From Platycnemis pennipes (lineage: Eukaryota; Arthropoda; Insecta; Odonata; Platycnemididae): DNA of 64,000 bases. The position numbers were made by a program, and so were the translations under genes. The notes beneath the pieces are model-generated. The model saw only the letters and a program-made list of their open reading frames with translations, did not search any database and was not told the DNA's origin. This document shows positions 1 through 10,450 of the stretch, in pieces (the first letter of the stretch is position 1; each line of letters begins with the position of its first letter). The stretch spans positions 92,060,609 through 92,124,608 of the forward strand of contig OW121854.1 of assembly GCA_933228895.1 (NCBI GenBank), given 5' to 3'.

Positions 1-49
1 TTATCTTAATCCTGAGAAGAATACATACAACATTCAAACCCTGGGAGGG

Positions 50-200
50 ACTGGAATCCGTAGCCTTTGGGTTGCCAGGTCAAAACTTCCAACTTTTCAA
101 CGACGCACGTAACCGGTGGTGCGATCGGTAACTTGCTGGTTCGGCAACCCAAAGGTCGTGGCTTCGAAACCCGCCTCGAGAATCGGTGTCGTTTATTTTA
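50..200 (+). repeat. tRNA-like repeat, two halves in inverted orientation
   Basis: The complementary blocks CCTTTGGGTTGCC (about 71-83) and GGCAACCCAAAGG (about 143-155) face each other. The right half reads like a tRNA-derived SINE head, with a D-arm-like stretch and a B-box-like GGCTTCGAAACC near 160. The left half is the same type on the minus strand. It does not fold as a proper tRNA gene. Confidence 0.45.
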
Positions 201-331
201 AAATTTAGGTTAAATGGCGCGATATACTCTACGCCTGGCTATAAATCACATAGACGACGGATGTAGATGAAACTAAATTTGGTCTTTGTGATTTATAATC
301 ATTTTGTCCTACAAAGTTACGCCTGAAAGTA

Positions 332-443
332 CAACTTAATAATCTATGCAGTTGGATTACACTGAAACCTAATCATACTACTAATATCAACTTAATAATC
401 TATGCAGTAGTATTACACTAAAACCTTATCATACTACTGAGGG
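332..443 (+). repeat. Tandem duplication, 56-bp period, two copies
   Basis: The unit beginning CAACTTAATAATCTATGCAG at 332 recurs at 388 with a few substitutions, and both copies end in the CATACTACT stretch. This is a simple local duplication with no coding sense. Confidence 0.8.
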
Positions 444-1802
444 GTAGCACTGTACCTCTTAGTTTCGAGGAAGTAGTACATGAATGTATGGTTAACTTTC
501 GTCCCCTACCACACACCTTCTAAGGGCATAACGTATATGTATAAAGTCGATAGGAATCGCGATGCCCTAATGCTTATCCAGTGAAAACAGGGCTGTAAAA
601 AAGCTGGAACATTTGATGACAACTGGCTATAGAAGTTTAAACTCAGCCCCGTAATACACTTCTTCACACTGGAATTAAAATTTGGCATGAATTCGGAAGA
701 TATTGTGGTTTTTTAAGGCTTTTTGATAAGGCGCAGTGGTAATGAGTTCACAACCAGTTAATGACAATAAAGTGACATGGAATCCAAAATGGCCTAGAAA
801 AATTGACGACGGCGAATGATATTCAGGGGAAATTTATGAGTTCCTATTTTTTACTAATGAAAATATATCTACTACACAAGATAATAATTGACATGGCTGA
901 CGTTACCGTGGCGTCCTATGACATTATCTACGTTCTATGACTCATTCTCATACCAGGAATGCGTATCTTTTACGTATAATTTACTCAGACATTTCCTCTC
1001 GTGTTTGCATTGCAAACCCAATTATTCGTATTTGCAGGTTGAAATATTATAAGTTGATTTCTTGTAAAGCTACAAGCTTTGTAAAGCCTAGTTTACAAGA
1101 TTGCTTGTAAAGCCTAGTTTTTCATGGTTTAACTTACACCCGAATACTCATACACTTATTTACAAGAAATTAAACTTAACTGACAGTTTTTTCAGGTCAA
1201 TATGGACGGGAATTACATAGGAAGAAAATAATTTGAAATGCCATGCAATTCGTGCATGTCTTATCGTATGATCATAGTTTTAATTTAGCTGCTTTAAGGA
1301 ATAAGATGAGGCTTCATTTGGAACCGATGTGGCCTGAACAGCATAATCGGTAATGTAGTCACTATCAGGTCCGAGTTCTCAATGGTACAGGGAGTGTAAA
1401 ATCCCCCATGTCATACACTCTGATGGTGGACCGTTAGAATCTACGTTTATTCAGGTCTTTCCCATCAAACGTTCGATTTTAACGTTATTCTAGAAATTAA
1501 AATAGCCGTAAGTTGAAGTAAAATTATTCCAAGACGTTTGTCGAACTTTTTCATTATAATATATTGAAGACGTATGTAATTTTCCAAGCCATCTCTTCAC
1601 ACACCTAACCGGTTTCAACCCCGTACCCAATTTTTTGAAGAGGGCTAGTTGAAAATGACGTGTAAGCACGGAAACCTACTAAATAAACGGTGAATATGCG
1701 TCGTGGAAATCTACAAAGAAATTGTACACATAACATTGAATAGTATCCATCAAACCATATTACATTTCATGGAATCGTTTGTTATCCCTACTACAGTTGA
1801 AT
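444..1802. other. AT-rich stretch, nothing assigned
   Basis: No recognisable coding or element sequence. Around 1065-1125 the phrase CTTGTAAAGCCTAGTTT occurs twice, which suggests a small local duplication. The sequence just left of 1803 is the insertion target of the Transib element. Confidence 0.5.
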
Positions 1803-1807
1803 CAGAG

Positions 1808-2538
1808 CACTGTGGTCTGAAATCGGATATAGCCGGACAAAAGTCCAAAATTGCTTCTTTTGAGGTACACACTTGAAACTTGTCATAAACGCTCAGAATT
1901 GATCACTGATAATGGAACAATAAGCCATTTTTGGATGATCTCATCTGTTTTTGAGGTACAGAGGCCCAAACTTGGCCAAGTTTCCAAAAACACACCCGAT
2001 CTTGCTTTTCTTCAAAAATATTTGAAGTTAAGCTGCTGGTGGAGTTTTGGAAGGATTTTTATGAAGTAAAAAACATTATATTCCGGTAATATGGTACTTT
2101 ATCTATATTATCTGTTAGTTTCGAAGATTTTGGTTAATATTAGTGTGGTATTACGTCGCAAAATGGCGGACCCTTTTTCCGGGTAAAATTTGACATAAAG
2201 TAGACAATATCTTTATTTTAAGAAAATTGCCACCGCAAAAACTTTCATGAAAGTATTTAATAAAGATCTTTTAAGAATGTAAAGCAAAAATCTTGGAAAA
2301 AAGTTTGCGGCTGCGAAAATGAACGCAATTTTTCGATCGCGCTTCACGGCACGGCTCCGCGACGCGGGGCGTAGAGACTCGGTGACTCCGTTGGATATTT
2401 CACGTTGTTTGGAACTAATTATTGAAAATTGTCATTTTAACCATGGTATACAGTCTCTATTGACCTGAAATACTATATTGAAGATATTACGAGGATATTG
2501 GATTGATCGAATCGATCACTGAACGCGTGACTCTGGTA
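1808..2538 (+). repeat. Left inverted arm of the Transib element
   Basis: This arm is the reverse complement of 5292-6022. The outer end carries the RSS-like heptamer (1808-1814) and nonamer-like ACAAAAGTC (1837-1845). The inner half contains a GC-rich block near 2330-2390 in otherwise AT-rich sequence. No long open frame covers it, so it is probably non-coding and may hold the promoter or binding sites. Confidence 0.93.
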
Positions 2539-3252
2539 TACATGCTCTGGTTTGGTACTTTACGGATTCTTGCCGCATGTTGGAACATCTTTTGGTGTAG
2601 AATTTAAGTTTTCACGCGAAGGGTTCCCTACACATTTACCAGGAAAGGCAACAGTCAGAGATTCTTTTTCTACTCCTTACCCTTTTCACACTTGCCGAGG
2701 AGGAACGTGCGAAAAGGGGCTTTTTAGGACACCGCGCAGCCTTTGACGGTATTTAACGGTATTTAACGGGTATTTCCGAAGGGGTTTTTCCTTTTCCCTT
2801 CAAAAACGCATTTTAGCTGGCAGTTCTTATTTGGATTCGGTGGATGAGTGTTGTGCCTGTAGTGATTTAGTGATTTGCTAAAATCTGTGTGTGTCTAGTG
2901 AATTGATTCGTCATTGAATATATATCATATACACGTACATGGAATATACATATATATCATTGAATTAGTTTCGCTGTTTATTTCCTGTGTTGGTCAGCGG
3001 TGTTTCTGGTTTACTCAATAGTCTTTCTTTTTCAAGGTTAGTATTTTGAACATAATTTTCAGTATCGCTATTTATTCTTAGCATTTCACTTCGACGCTTA
3101 TAATGTTCCTTTTTATAAAGCTTCACGGCGTTTTTTCGCCGATCTTATATTATGGAAAATATAATCGTGAAAGGTATTCATCGTGCGACTTTCATTACAT
3201 AATATTATCTGTCGGATCCATACACAGATTTTTTGTGTTGTCCAGCTCTCTA
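2539..3252 (+). other. Transposon interior upstream of the transposase
   Basis: Sequence between the left arm and the first recognisable coding exon. No family motif is seen. A short open frame at 2552-2746 has no recognisable content. It probably holds the 5' leader and promoter of the transposase; TATA-like runs near 2915-2960 are too weak to call. Confidence 0.4.
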
Positions 3253-5170
3253 ATGACATCATATCAGATCACACGTTTGGAGCTACACAACAAGATAATT
3301 GAGATGAAAGGAAAATCATTGCACGATAAAAAAATATTCTTGCTGGATTTGTTATCTCGGACTTTGAATTTAGAGAATCATTTCGATGCCCTAGATAGTC
3401 TCCGTGAATTTTTATGAAGGTTCTTGGTATATTACCAGAAAAAGTGGGAAGAATGTTTTCGAAAAAACGAGCAATTTTTAGCTCGCAATAATGCATGGCT
3501 CAAAGAGCCAATTATTTTCCCGGAAGCAGTCCGTGAGTACCTACCAGGTACTTCTACAATGACCGGAATGTATTTTCTGATTTATTTCTTTTGCCCAATA
3601 TCATGGACGAAGGTTTTTACATGGAATTCATATCTTAACATTATTGATTCATTAGGTTCATTGGGGCGACCAAAAAAAGGTTTTAGGACTTCCTCAGACA
3701 GGTCAAAAAGAAGAAAAGTCCAAAATATTGAAAGTTCTTCCTCTGCTGCCGAGCTCGCATTGGCAGCCTCTTGGCAGAGAGGAAGGAGATAGTGCTACCG
3801 CTCAACTTCTCACGGAAGTAACGACTACCACTCCCACTAGAGCAAAAAGAATTCTCACTAGGTGGAGGAAAAAAGATGAGATGCAGTCGGAGATGTCGCC
3901 AGAGGAGGCTCTATCTCTGATGATCACCACTGAGCTGACAAAGAATCAGTATAATTGCTCCGCTCTTAGTTACGGGCACAACCTGTACCCTAGCTATGTG
4001 CGAGTGTTAAATGCAAAAAGCGCTGCATACCCCGAAGGGATACACATAACAGAAAACATTAGCGAAGTGAGTTTACAAGATCTATTGAACCATACAGAAT
4101 CGCGGATACTGACATGCGTTTCCACGACTCTAGCATCCGGCAACAAAGTAAGTTGCACATTAATTTGAAAATATGGATTTGATGGGAGTTCGGGCCTTTC
4201 GCAATATAAACAGTTGTGGGAAGAAGCAGATACTTCAGATGAATATTTATTTATGAGCGCCATGGTGCCACTTCGTTTGCTGAATGACGCAACTGGTACG
4301 AGCTTAAGGCATTTCTTGTTTCATACCTTGTTTATCTTTGGCCAATCTGATAGCAGTACAGTTGAGTACCAATAATATATGAACTATTTTAGGTGAGATT
4401 ATCTGGAAAAATCCTCGCCCGTCGTCAACCATATTTTGCCGGCCCATTCGCCTTCAGTGGCTAAAAGAAACCAAGGAAGTTGCTATGGCGGAAAGGAATT
4501 ATGTACAAAAGCAGATAGATGGCTTAAAAAATTGTAATTGGGGAAATTATTCTGTTAATTTCAGCTTGCTTCTGACCATGATAGATAGAAAGGTAAGGAT
4601 TTTTCCTATTTTTATATTGATGGACAAGTAAATGCTGGTGGATATTGTTAAACAAATCTATAAAAACATTTTTTAGGTATGCAATGCATTGCATGATTGT
4701 GCTACTATGAGGTGCTACATCTGCGGAGCGAAAGCTTCCCAGATGAATGATTTAAGGGCAATGAAAGATCAACCAGCTGATGTTACTAAATATTCCTTTG
4801 GTCTGTCTACCCTACACTGCTATATTCGGTTTTTCGAATGCGTATTGCACAAATCGTATCGACTGGAGTTAAAACAGTGGCAGGTGAGAAATAATCCAAA
4901 CAAGCTGGAAACTGATATTTAAGGTAAAATAAATATCTTTAATGATAAATAAATAAATAATGATAAATCTCTTAATAGGCCCGCGGCAACCTAAGAACAC
5001 AGCTAACAGAAAAAAAGATTAGCATTCAGAAGGCATTTAGAGAAAGGATGGGGTTGATAATGTATGTGCCAAGGCCTGGATCAGGAAACACGAATGACGG
5101 TAACACGGCAAGACGTTTCTTTGATTCTCCAGAGCTGGCCGCTGATTTAACTGGCAATTGTATAAAATGA
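3253..5170 (+). pseudogene. Transib/RAG1-like transposase, five exons, broken and C-terminally truncated
   Basis: Cuts DNA as a DDE recombinase in active relatives. Exons by frame and splice signals: 3253-3532, 3656-4295, 4393-4592, 4677-4883, 4979-5170. All four introns are GT/AG and join in frame. Family landmarks, in order: GRPKKGF; the LTKNQY region; KYGFDGSSG with the first catalytic Asp; NPRPSST; LTMIDRK|VCNAL with the second catalytic Asp; a CYIC zinc-type pair; GLSTLHCYIRFFECVLH; GNTNDGNTARRFF. Lesions: in-frame TGA at 3415-3417, one frameshift near 3765-3785, in-frame TGA at 4166-4168 just before KYGFDG (relatives have Cys there), and a stop at 5168-5170. The C-terminal region that should carry the third catalytic Glu is absent, so this copy cannot make active enzyme. 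The start ATG at 3253 is the first one in the conserved frame; upstream non-coding exons are possible. Confidence 0.9.
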
Positions 5171-5291
5171 ACCCAACTTCTCAGCAATAGCCACCAATAG
5201 GAAAATTTTCTTTCCTTTCTAAGATTTATGTTCTGATGGGATGTGCAAAGGTAAAACTTACAATAGCAAAATTAAATTTCAATGTCGTGTT

Positions 5292-6022
5292 TACCAGAGT
5301 CACGCGTTCAGTGATCAATTCGATCAATCCAATATCCTCGTAATATCTTCAATATAGTATTTCAGGTCAATAGAGACTGTATACCATGGTTAAAATGACA
5401 ATTTTCAATAATTAGTTCCAAACAACGTGAAATATCCAACGGAGTCACCGAGTCTCTACGCCCCGCGTCGCGGAGCCGTGCCGTGAAGCGCGATCGAAAA
5501 ATTGCGTTCATTTTCGCAGCCGCAAACTTTTTTCCAAGATTTTTGCTTTACATTCTTAAAAGATCTTTATTAAATACTTTCATGAAAGTTTTTGCGGTGG
5601 CAATTTTCTTAAAATAAAGATATTGTCTACTTTATGTCAAATTTTACCCGGAAAAAGGGTCCGCCATTTTGCGACGTAATACCACACTAATATTAACCAA
5701 AATCTTCGAAACTAACAGATAATATAGATAAAGTACCATATTACCGGAATATAATGTTTTTTACTTCATAAAAATCCTTCCAAAACTCCACCAGCAGCTT
5801 AACTTCAAATATTTTTGAAGAAAAGCAAGATCGGGTGTGTTTTTGGAAACTTGGCCAAGTTTGGGCCTCTGTACCTCAAAAACAGATGAGATCATCCAAA
5901 AATGGCTTATTGTTCCATTATCAGTGATCAATTATGAGCGTTTATGACAAGTTTCAAGTGTGTACCTCAAAAGAAGCAATTTTGGACTTTTGTCCGGCTA
6001 TATCTGATTTCAGACCACAGTG
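5292..6022 (-). repeat. Right inverted arm of the Transib element
   Basis: This is the mirror copy of 1808-2538. Heptamer CACAGTG is at 6016-6022, spacer 5994-6015, and nonamer-like element (complement ACAAAAGTC) at 5985-5993. The visible differences from the left arm are three single substitutions, near its two ends. The inner boundary lies about 120 bp beyond the truncated transposase stop. Confidence 0.93.
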
Positions 6023-6029
6023 TGCAGAG

Positions 6030-6520
6030 GCTTGAATCTCCGCGGCGATTGTCATTGGTAATTGCTTTCGGGCTTTCCTCCGCGTTTGGGTGTCTTTGGA
6101 TGACAACGTTTTTTCCAGCCATCCTGCTGGCGTGCTCAAGTCCGACGTGGCGATACGTCAATTTTTGGCCGTCTTATGCATGTAAACGAGGGCTCTATGC
6201 TGGCTATGATTGCTCGAGATGGCTGTCTTGTCAACGAACTCAACAATCAAAAACTACGGCCATTAATCTTATTATATTCTTTTACAAGGATTAGATAGCG
6301 TATAACTGTCCTTCTGGAGGTGATTTTTGGGGTTTTTGGTGATTTCTATAGCTTCTCGGATTAGCCTTTGATAATAGTGGCTCTCATTACTTATCAATTT
6401 CACTTTATAGAACTCTATACTCTATAGGTTTGGACCACACATCTCCAAGACAGCGGAAAGGCGTTCTAACGCTGAGGAACGCCCGAAAGCCATTACCAAT
6501 GAGCTATTAGTTAATTAGAG
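6030..6520. repeat. Repeat flanking the Transib element, with short internal inverted copies
   Basis: About 45 bp near 6040-6090 recur in inverted orientation near 6465-6510 (shared core GCCCGAAAGC.ATTACCAATGA). This indicates an older repeat into or beside which the Transib element inserted. No coding function is recognised. Confidence 0.4.
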
Positions 6521-6594
6521 CTATTATTTAAACGAATTCAAAGACCGCAAACTGGCCGCGGAAACTTTAGCGGCGTCACCCGCTGAAAATTGTA

Positions 6595-6786
6595 CTATAG
6601 CAAGAAGTTCCACAGAGAAAAAAATCATTCCCCTTGACCGGGACTCGAACCCTGACTACCGACCAGGTGCTCTACCAGTTGAGCTACCAAGACTTGGTAG
6701 CTCGACTGGTAGAGCACCTGGCCGGTAGTCAGGGTTCGAGTCCCGGTCAAGGGGAATGATTTTTTTCTCTGTGGAACTTCTTGTTA
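6595..6786. repeat. Palindrome of a tRNA-derived SINE head (SINE-B)
   Basis: Arms 6595-6691 and 6693-6786 are near-perfect inverted copies around A6692. Each arm is a tRNA-like sequence: A-box-like TAGCTCGACTGG, a D-stem GCTC/GAGC, an anticodon-stem-like CCTGG/TCAGG pair, and B-box GGTTCGAGTCC, followed by an A/T run and GTGGAACTTCTTG. The variable loop and T-stem do not form correctly, so this is a Pol III-type SINE head rather than a tRNA gene. Degenerate relatives lie at 45463-45572 and 46115-46235. Confidence 0.85.
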
Positions 6787-6789
6787 TAG

Positions 6790-7344
6790 AGCTATTATGC
6801 CCAGAAAACCACTTTTGTCTGATTAAATTGGCACCGCTGTCGTATCCTAAGGCTGATTAAAGTGATAGCTTCAAATATATTTATCGTTTCGTACTCATTT
6901 TTGTGGGTAGTTTTTAATGCTGCGTTTTCTCGTAAGAGAAAGAAATTTAATTTTTTAATAGGGCATGAATTAATCGAAGGATTTCTTAGTCAGTCATGTA
7001 CTCGCGATCATTCCTCCCCTTTCCTTCCCCGGCTCCGAAAACAAAAGCCATTTGGATGGTTGTTTCATCTCCCTAAAGGGGTTTGATTACGAGCAGTTAA
7101 AGGTCCGAGGAGCGCTCAGCACCCCCTCCAGGAATATTAACGGCAAAGGATTTAATGGCCTAGGCCTTCGCTCCTGAGTGCATGCGTTGTAGGCACCGGA
7201 TATAGCGCAGTCAGCGGTTGTGGTAATTGGATTTCCTAGCGGTTGGGGTCGTTTAGAGCAGTTTACATAACTCAAAGGTAAAAAGCAGCAGTCTTCTTCG
7301 AGGCGGAAATTTGAAACAAGACCCTCTGGTACCGACAAGGCAGC
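6790..7344. other. Unassigned stretch between the SINE-B palindrome and the hAT-like MITE
   Basis: Nothing recognised on either strand. Short open frames are present (for example 6862-7086 plus) but have no family signature. Confidence 0.4.
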
Positions 7345-7352
7345 TGGAAGTT

Positions 7353-7647
7353 CAGAGGCGTCGGAACTATTTTCGCTGGGAGGGGCCAACCTTGAAAAGG
7401 GCCCGGCTCTTAAGAAAAGGGCCCGTCTCCTATGAAAAAGACCTGCATTTTTTTGTGGATAGGAGGGGGTAGAGACTAGAATTAATTTCGCTAGAAGTGC
7501 ATATGAAGGTGGTAGAATATGCGTCAGAAGGGAAAAGGCAAGCTTGAAACAAGTGAAATTTAATTTTTATTAATTCTGGGCAAATTCTGGGTGGGGGGGC
7601 CCTCCTGGGGGGAATGCCCCCCCTGCCCTCCACTTCCGACGCCGCTG
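7353..7647 (-). mobile_element. hAT-like non-autonomous element (MITE)
   Basis: Terminal inverted repeats are CAGAGGCGTCGGAACT at the left and the complement of CAGCGGCGTCGGAAGT at the right. It is flanked by the 8-bp duplication TGGAAGTT (7345-7352) and TGTAAGTT (7648-7655), 7 of 8 matching. An 8-bp duplication plus CAGnGGCGT ends points to hAT. The interior has GGGCCC-rich runs shared with the element at 39121-39381, which lies in the opposite orientation. No transposase. Confidence 0.85.
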
Positions 7648-7655
7648 TGTAAGTT

Positions 7656-8913
7656 AGTTCCACTAAGCAGGAAACGATGTTGCCGCGATAATACATGAAA
7701 AAATAAAGCTACTACACTGCTGTCCAGAATAAAGTCCTGTTCAAATTCCATTGGCTACTTTTTCGATGTGCCGAGAGGCCCAAAAGTGTTCCGCAAAATA
7801 TTCAACTGCAAAGACTTGGACCAATGGTGCCAGAGGGCTTCCGAGTGATTTCATTTTTGCTCCACTGATCTTCCCTTCAAATAAATGTGCAAAAAATTTA
7901 ATCTCAGTTTCTCAGTTAAATTTGCCAATTTAGTTCATAAGTTCGTAAGTACTTCGAGTTGGTAGGTATAAAAGCAAACCCAAATATCACGAACAATGAA
8001 TTCCTTCTCTTGTTGATTTCGCGCATATGACGGCATGAGAAGTTATGTGACACGAGTGTCTAGCTGGACTATTTGGCGTGGGATAGAAAAAAATGCTACA
8101 TGTTAATAGAAAGATGTTCCTTCATAGAATCCCGTGTTACTATGTGTGTATTCATATTCCAGTAGTAGGCCGCGACGTGAAATGCCACTACCGATAGTGT
8201 AAGGGTTTTATTAGGAATTAGTATTACGAATCAGCCACGCTTCATTAATTATCGAAGACACGTAAAATCCTTGATGGCAAAAAAAACAATCCACCGGTGG
8301 TGATAAAATGTGGTGGTGAATGATATCATTCATTAGAAAAAGAATGATGATATCCGAATTTCGCTTTCGTATAATTTTATTAATTGACAAAAATAGACGC
8401 AGTAGTAATGATCAATTGGCTATTATATACTGCTGGCGGCATATGGATGCTAGCCTACGGCTGAAAATGAAGTCAGAATGAGGTTGCTTGGGAAGTGCCC
8501 CACCTCCTCGGCACAAAACATCACGTTAACTTTTGCCTCTCATGGAGACTACATGTGCATTAAAAACATAAATTATAATGAAATAGCACCAGAATTTCAA
8601 CGCATCGTTGCCCGCTAATCTTCCTCATGGTATTTGTGGGCTGTATTAATGGATTTTATAACATATAGAGTTAATTCTGTCCCTTAAAACTTGTTCAATT
8701 ATAATCTATTTATATTATATATCCGTACCTGTTTGCGTGTTTACGCACTTTGAACACTTATTTCAACGAATGTTAAAAATGCGTTCCATCATTCTTCTTA
8801 TTAGTCTGCGCGCAAAAACAACTTCATCCGCGAGTATCGCGAGTGGTAACCACGAATCTCCGTGACCATCAAGATGGCCGAACTAGCTTCTCAAATCAGT
8901 CGTGATGTCGCCT
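7656..8913. other. Unassigned stretch
   Basis: No coding family or repeat recognised. AT-rich, with scattered short open frames that look accidental. Confidence 0.4.
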
Positions 8914-9227
8914 GGGGGGCTGTGTTTGAAACCGTCGGGATTATGTCGAATAGGTAACCAAGGAGTCACGTGGATAAACACGAATGCTTCGCAAATTTTG
9001 TGAGTTAAAACCGCTGATTGCAACCTCATTCTTTGTTTACACTTGTGTTATATCTCAAATGGGGGCTCTTTAGTTGGAATATATGAGAAAAGCTCAAGTG
9101 AAAACAATTAATGATGTTGTAAAGAACGATTCGGACACATTAAATTTTGAAACCATTCGTGTTTGTATCACGTGACTCCTTGGTTACCTAGTAGAGATAA
9201 TCCCGACGGTTTCAAACACAATCCCCC
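8914..9227. mobile_element. MITE with about 75-bp terminal inverted repeats
   Basis: The left arm, beginning GGGGGCTGTGTTTGAAACC near 8915, is mirrored by the right arm ending near 9227. The arms include the matching block GGTAACCAAGGAGTCACGTG. They surround about 170 bp of unique sequence. The GGGGnCTGTGTTTG-type end recalls PIF/Harbinger ends, but I see no convincing 3-bp duplication, so the superfamily is unproven. Confidence 0.75.
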
Positions 9228-9241
9228 TGCCCGCACTCATA

Positions 9242-9527
9242 AGTGCTTCAGACTGGGAGGAAAGGTGCAGGGATTGGAGTGAAAGGGGAAAGGAGAAGGG
9301 TGGAGAGAATCCCTGCGTCGGCATTAGCCTGCTCTTTACGAATGTCGCCAATGTGACCACAGCTCAACGTCCCATCCGACGGGCGGAGTACTGTACTCGA
9401 AATTCTCTCCGCAAAGCACTCAAGTAGGGGCCGGTTTACTGTTAAAAATAAAACTTTTACCACCGGGAATCGACTCCGGGTCCTATAGGTGCCACGCCTG
9501 TACTCTACACCAGACCGGCACCCTTCG
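9242..9527 (-). mobile_element. SINE-A copy (minus strand)
   Basis: tRNA-derived SINE family seen many times here. Landmarks on the element's own strand: a tRNA-like head with a B box, then a block of type ACTCCGTCCGTCGGATGG, then GACGTT, then the pyrimidine-rich tail. This copy ends in the CCAGTCTGAAG type tail. Confidence 0.85.
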
Positions 9528-9559
9528 AAATAATGGCTATTTCCCGCGACCCAAATGAA

Positions 9560-10083
9560 AGACGCCGAGCTGGAAGTAAGGTGACGACAAGCCCGTCTTT
9601 GAAAGGGCTGCCGTCGGCTCCGTTGGGTAAGGCAGTCGCCTTCGTGAGTGCGCATATTATCAAGGTGCCCGTGAATAATTAAAGTTTCGCATTGATTAGC
9701 ACGGAATACTACTCCGACGCATTATTCTTGGTTTACGGCCTTAGCGGACTTGAAATGCGTGATGACAAACACAGCGACCTCTACTGAGCACGGATGTCAC
9801 GATCGACTCACCCAGCAGAGCGGAAAACGAATCGGCTCTCGACCGATTAAGTCACTCTATAGTGCCTCAGTGTCACATGACTCCATTAACTTAATCGGAT
9901 GCTTCAAACGTACCATCTCATTTGGGCGAGGATTAATTGGATTCTTCCTCCACGAGCGTTAAGTACTGAATGCGCTGATAAACTGGGTTCACTAGCCTCC
10001 TGAATACTAACTCGTCAAGGCATAAAGTTAATGGCGTCAAACTCATTATTCTGTAGCACCTCATTAAAGAAAAATAAACGAAT
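9560..10083. other. Unassigned stretch
   Basis: Nothing recognised. Open frames present are short and without family features. Confidence 0.35.
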
Positions 10084-10097
10084 ACGAAGGTAAACCC

Positions 10098-10436
10098 CTG
10101 GGATCGGGTCGGTGTGGTGGCTAGAGTACTGGCCTCCCATCCCGAAGGCCCAGGTTCGTTTCCCGGTAGCGGTGGATTTTTCAGTGGCCTACTTGAGTGC
10201 CTAGTGGAGGGCATTTCAGGATCAGTACTCCGTCCGTCGGATGGTACGTTAAACCGTGGTCCCTTTGGCGCCTGCCTTTAAGAGTAGGCTAATGCCGAGG
10301 CCGGGTTTCTCTCCACCTTTCCTCCATTATCTGAAATGTTTCTACCCAATCACCCACCTAATAGGTGGGCCACCTATCCTACTTTGCGCAAATGACCTCG
10401 GCTGTCGGTCGCCTCCCCTGAATAGCTAACTAACTA
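10098..10436 (+). mobile_element. SINE-A, full-length reference copy with perfect target duplication
   Basis: A 339-bp element flanked by the perfect 14-bp direct repeat ACGAAGGTAAACCC (10084-10097 and 10437-10450). The head has an A-box-like GTGGTGGCTAGAGTACTGG and a B box CCCAGGTTCG. The middle has the block ACTCCGTCCGTCGGATGG, and the tail ends in CTAACTAACT. Long direct repeats of this kind are made by LINE machinery. This is the best guide to the true ends of the family. Confidence 0.93.
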
Positions 10437-10450
10437 ACGAAGGTAAACCC

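Larger units (their letters stand above)
1808..6022 (+). mobile_element. Transib (RAG1-like) DNA transposon with 731-bp inverted arms
   Basis: Seen: two inverted arms, 1808-2538 and 5292-6022, equal in length, with only three mismatches that I found by eye. They enclose a multi-exon transposase remnant of the Transib family. Both ends read inward as CACTGTG followed by 22 bases and ACAAAAGTC. A 5-bp direct repeat CAGAG lies at 1803-1807 and 6025-6029, the size known for Transib target duplications. Known: Transib transposases are the relatives of vertebrate RAG1, and Transib ends resemble recombination signal sequences. Odd: arms this long are unusual for the superfamily, whose terminal repeats are usually tens of bases as I know it. 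Two extra bases (TG, 6023-6024) sit between the right end and its CAGAG copy. The transposase is broken, so this copy must have moved in trans, if it moved recently. Confidence 0.93.

Noticed and set aside
2552..2746. First exon of the transposase
   Set aside because: No similarity to Transib N-termini, and it is not in continuity with the conserved frame at 3253.
5944..6294. 116-codon frame spanning the right transposon end
   Set aside because: Crosses the arm boundary into flanking DNA and shows no family features; accidental.
6630..6760. Two tRNA genes head to head
   Set aside because: A and B boxes are present but the variable region and T-stem do not form; the A/T-rich tail and degenerate copies elsewhere show it is a SINE head.
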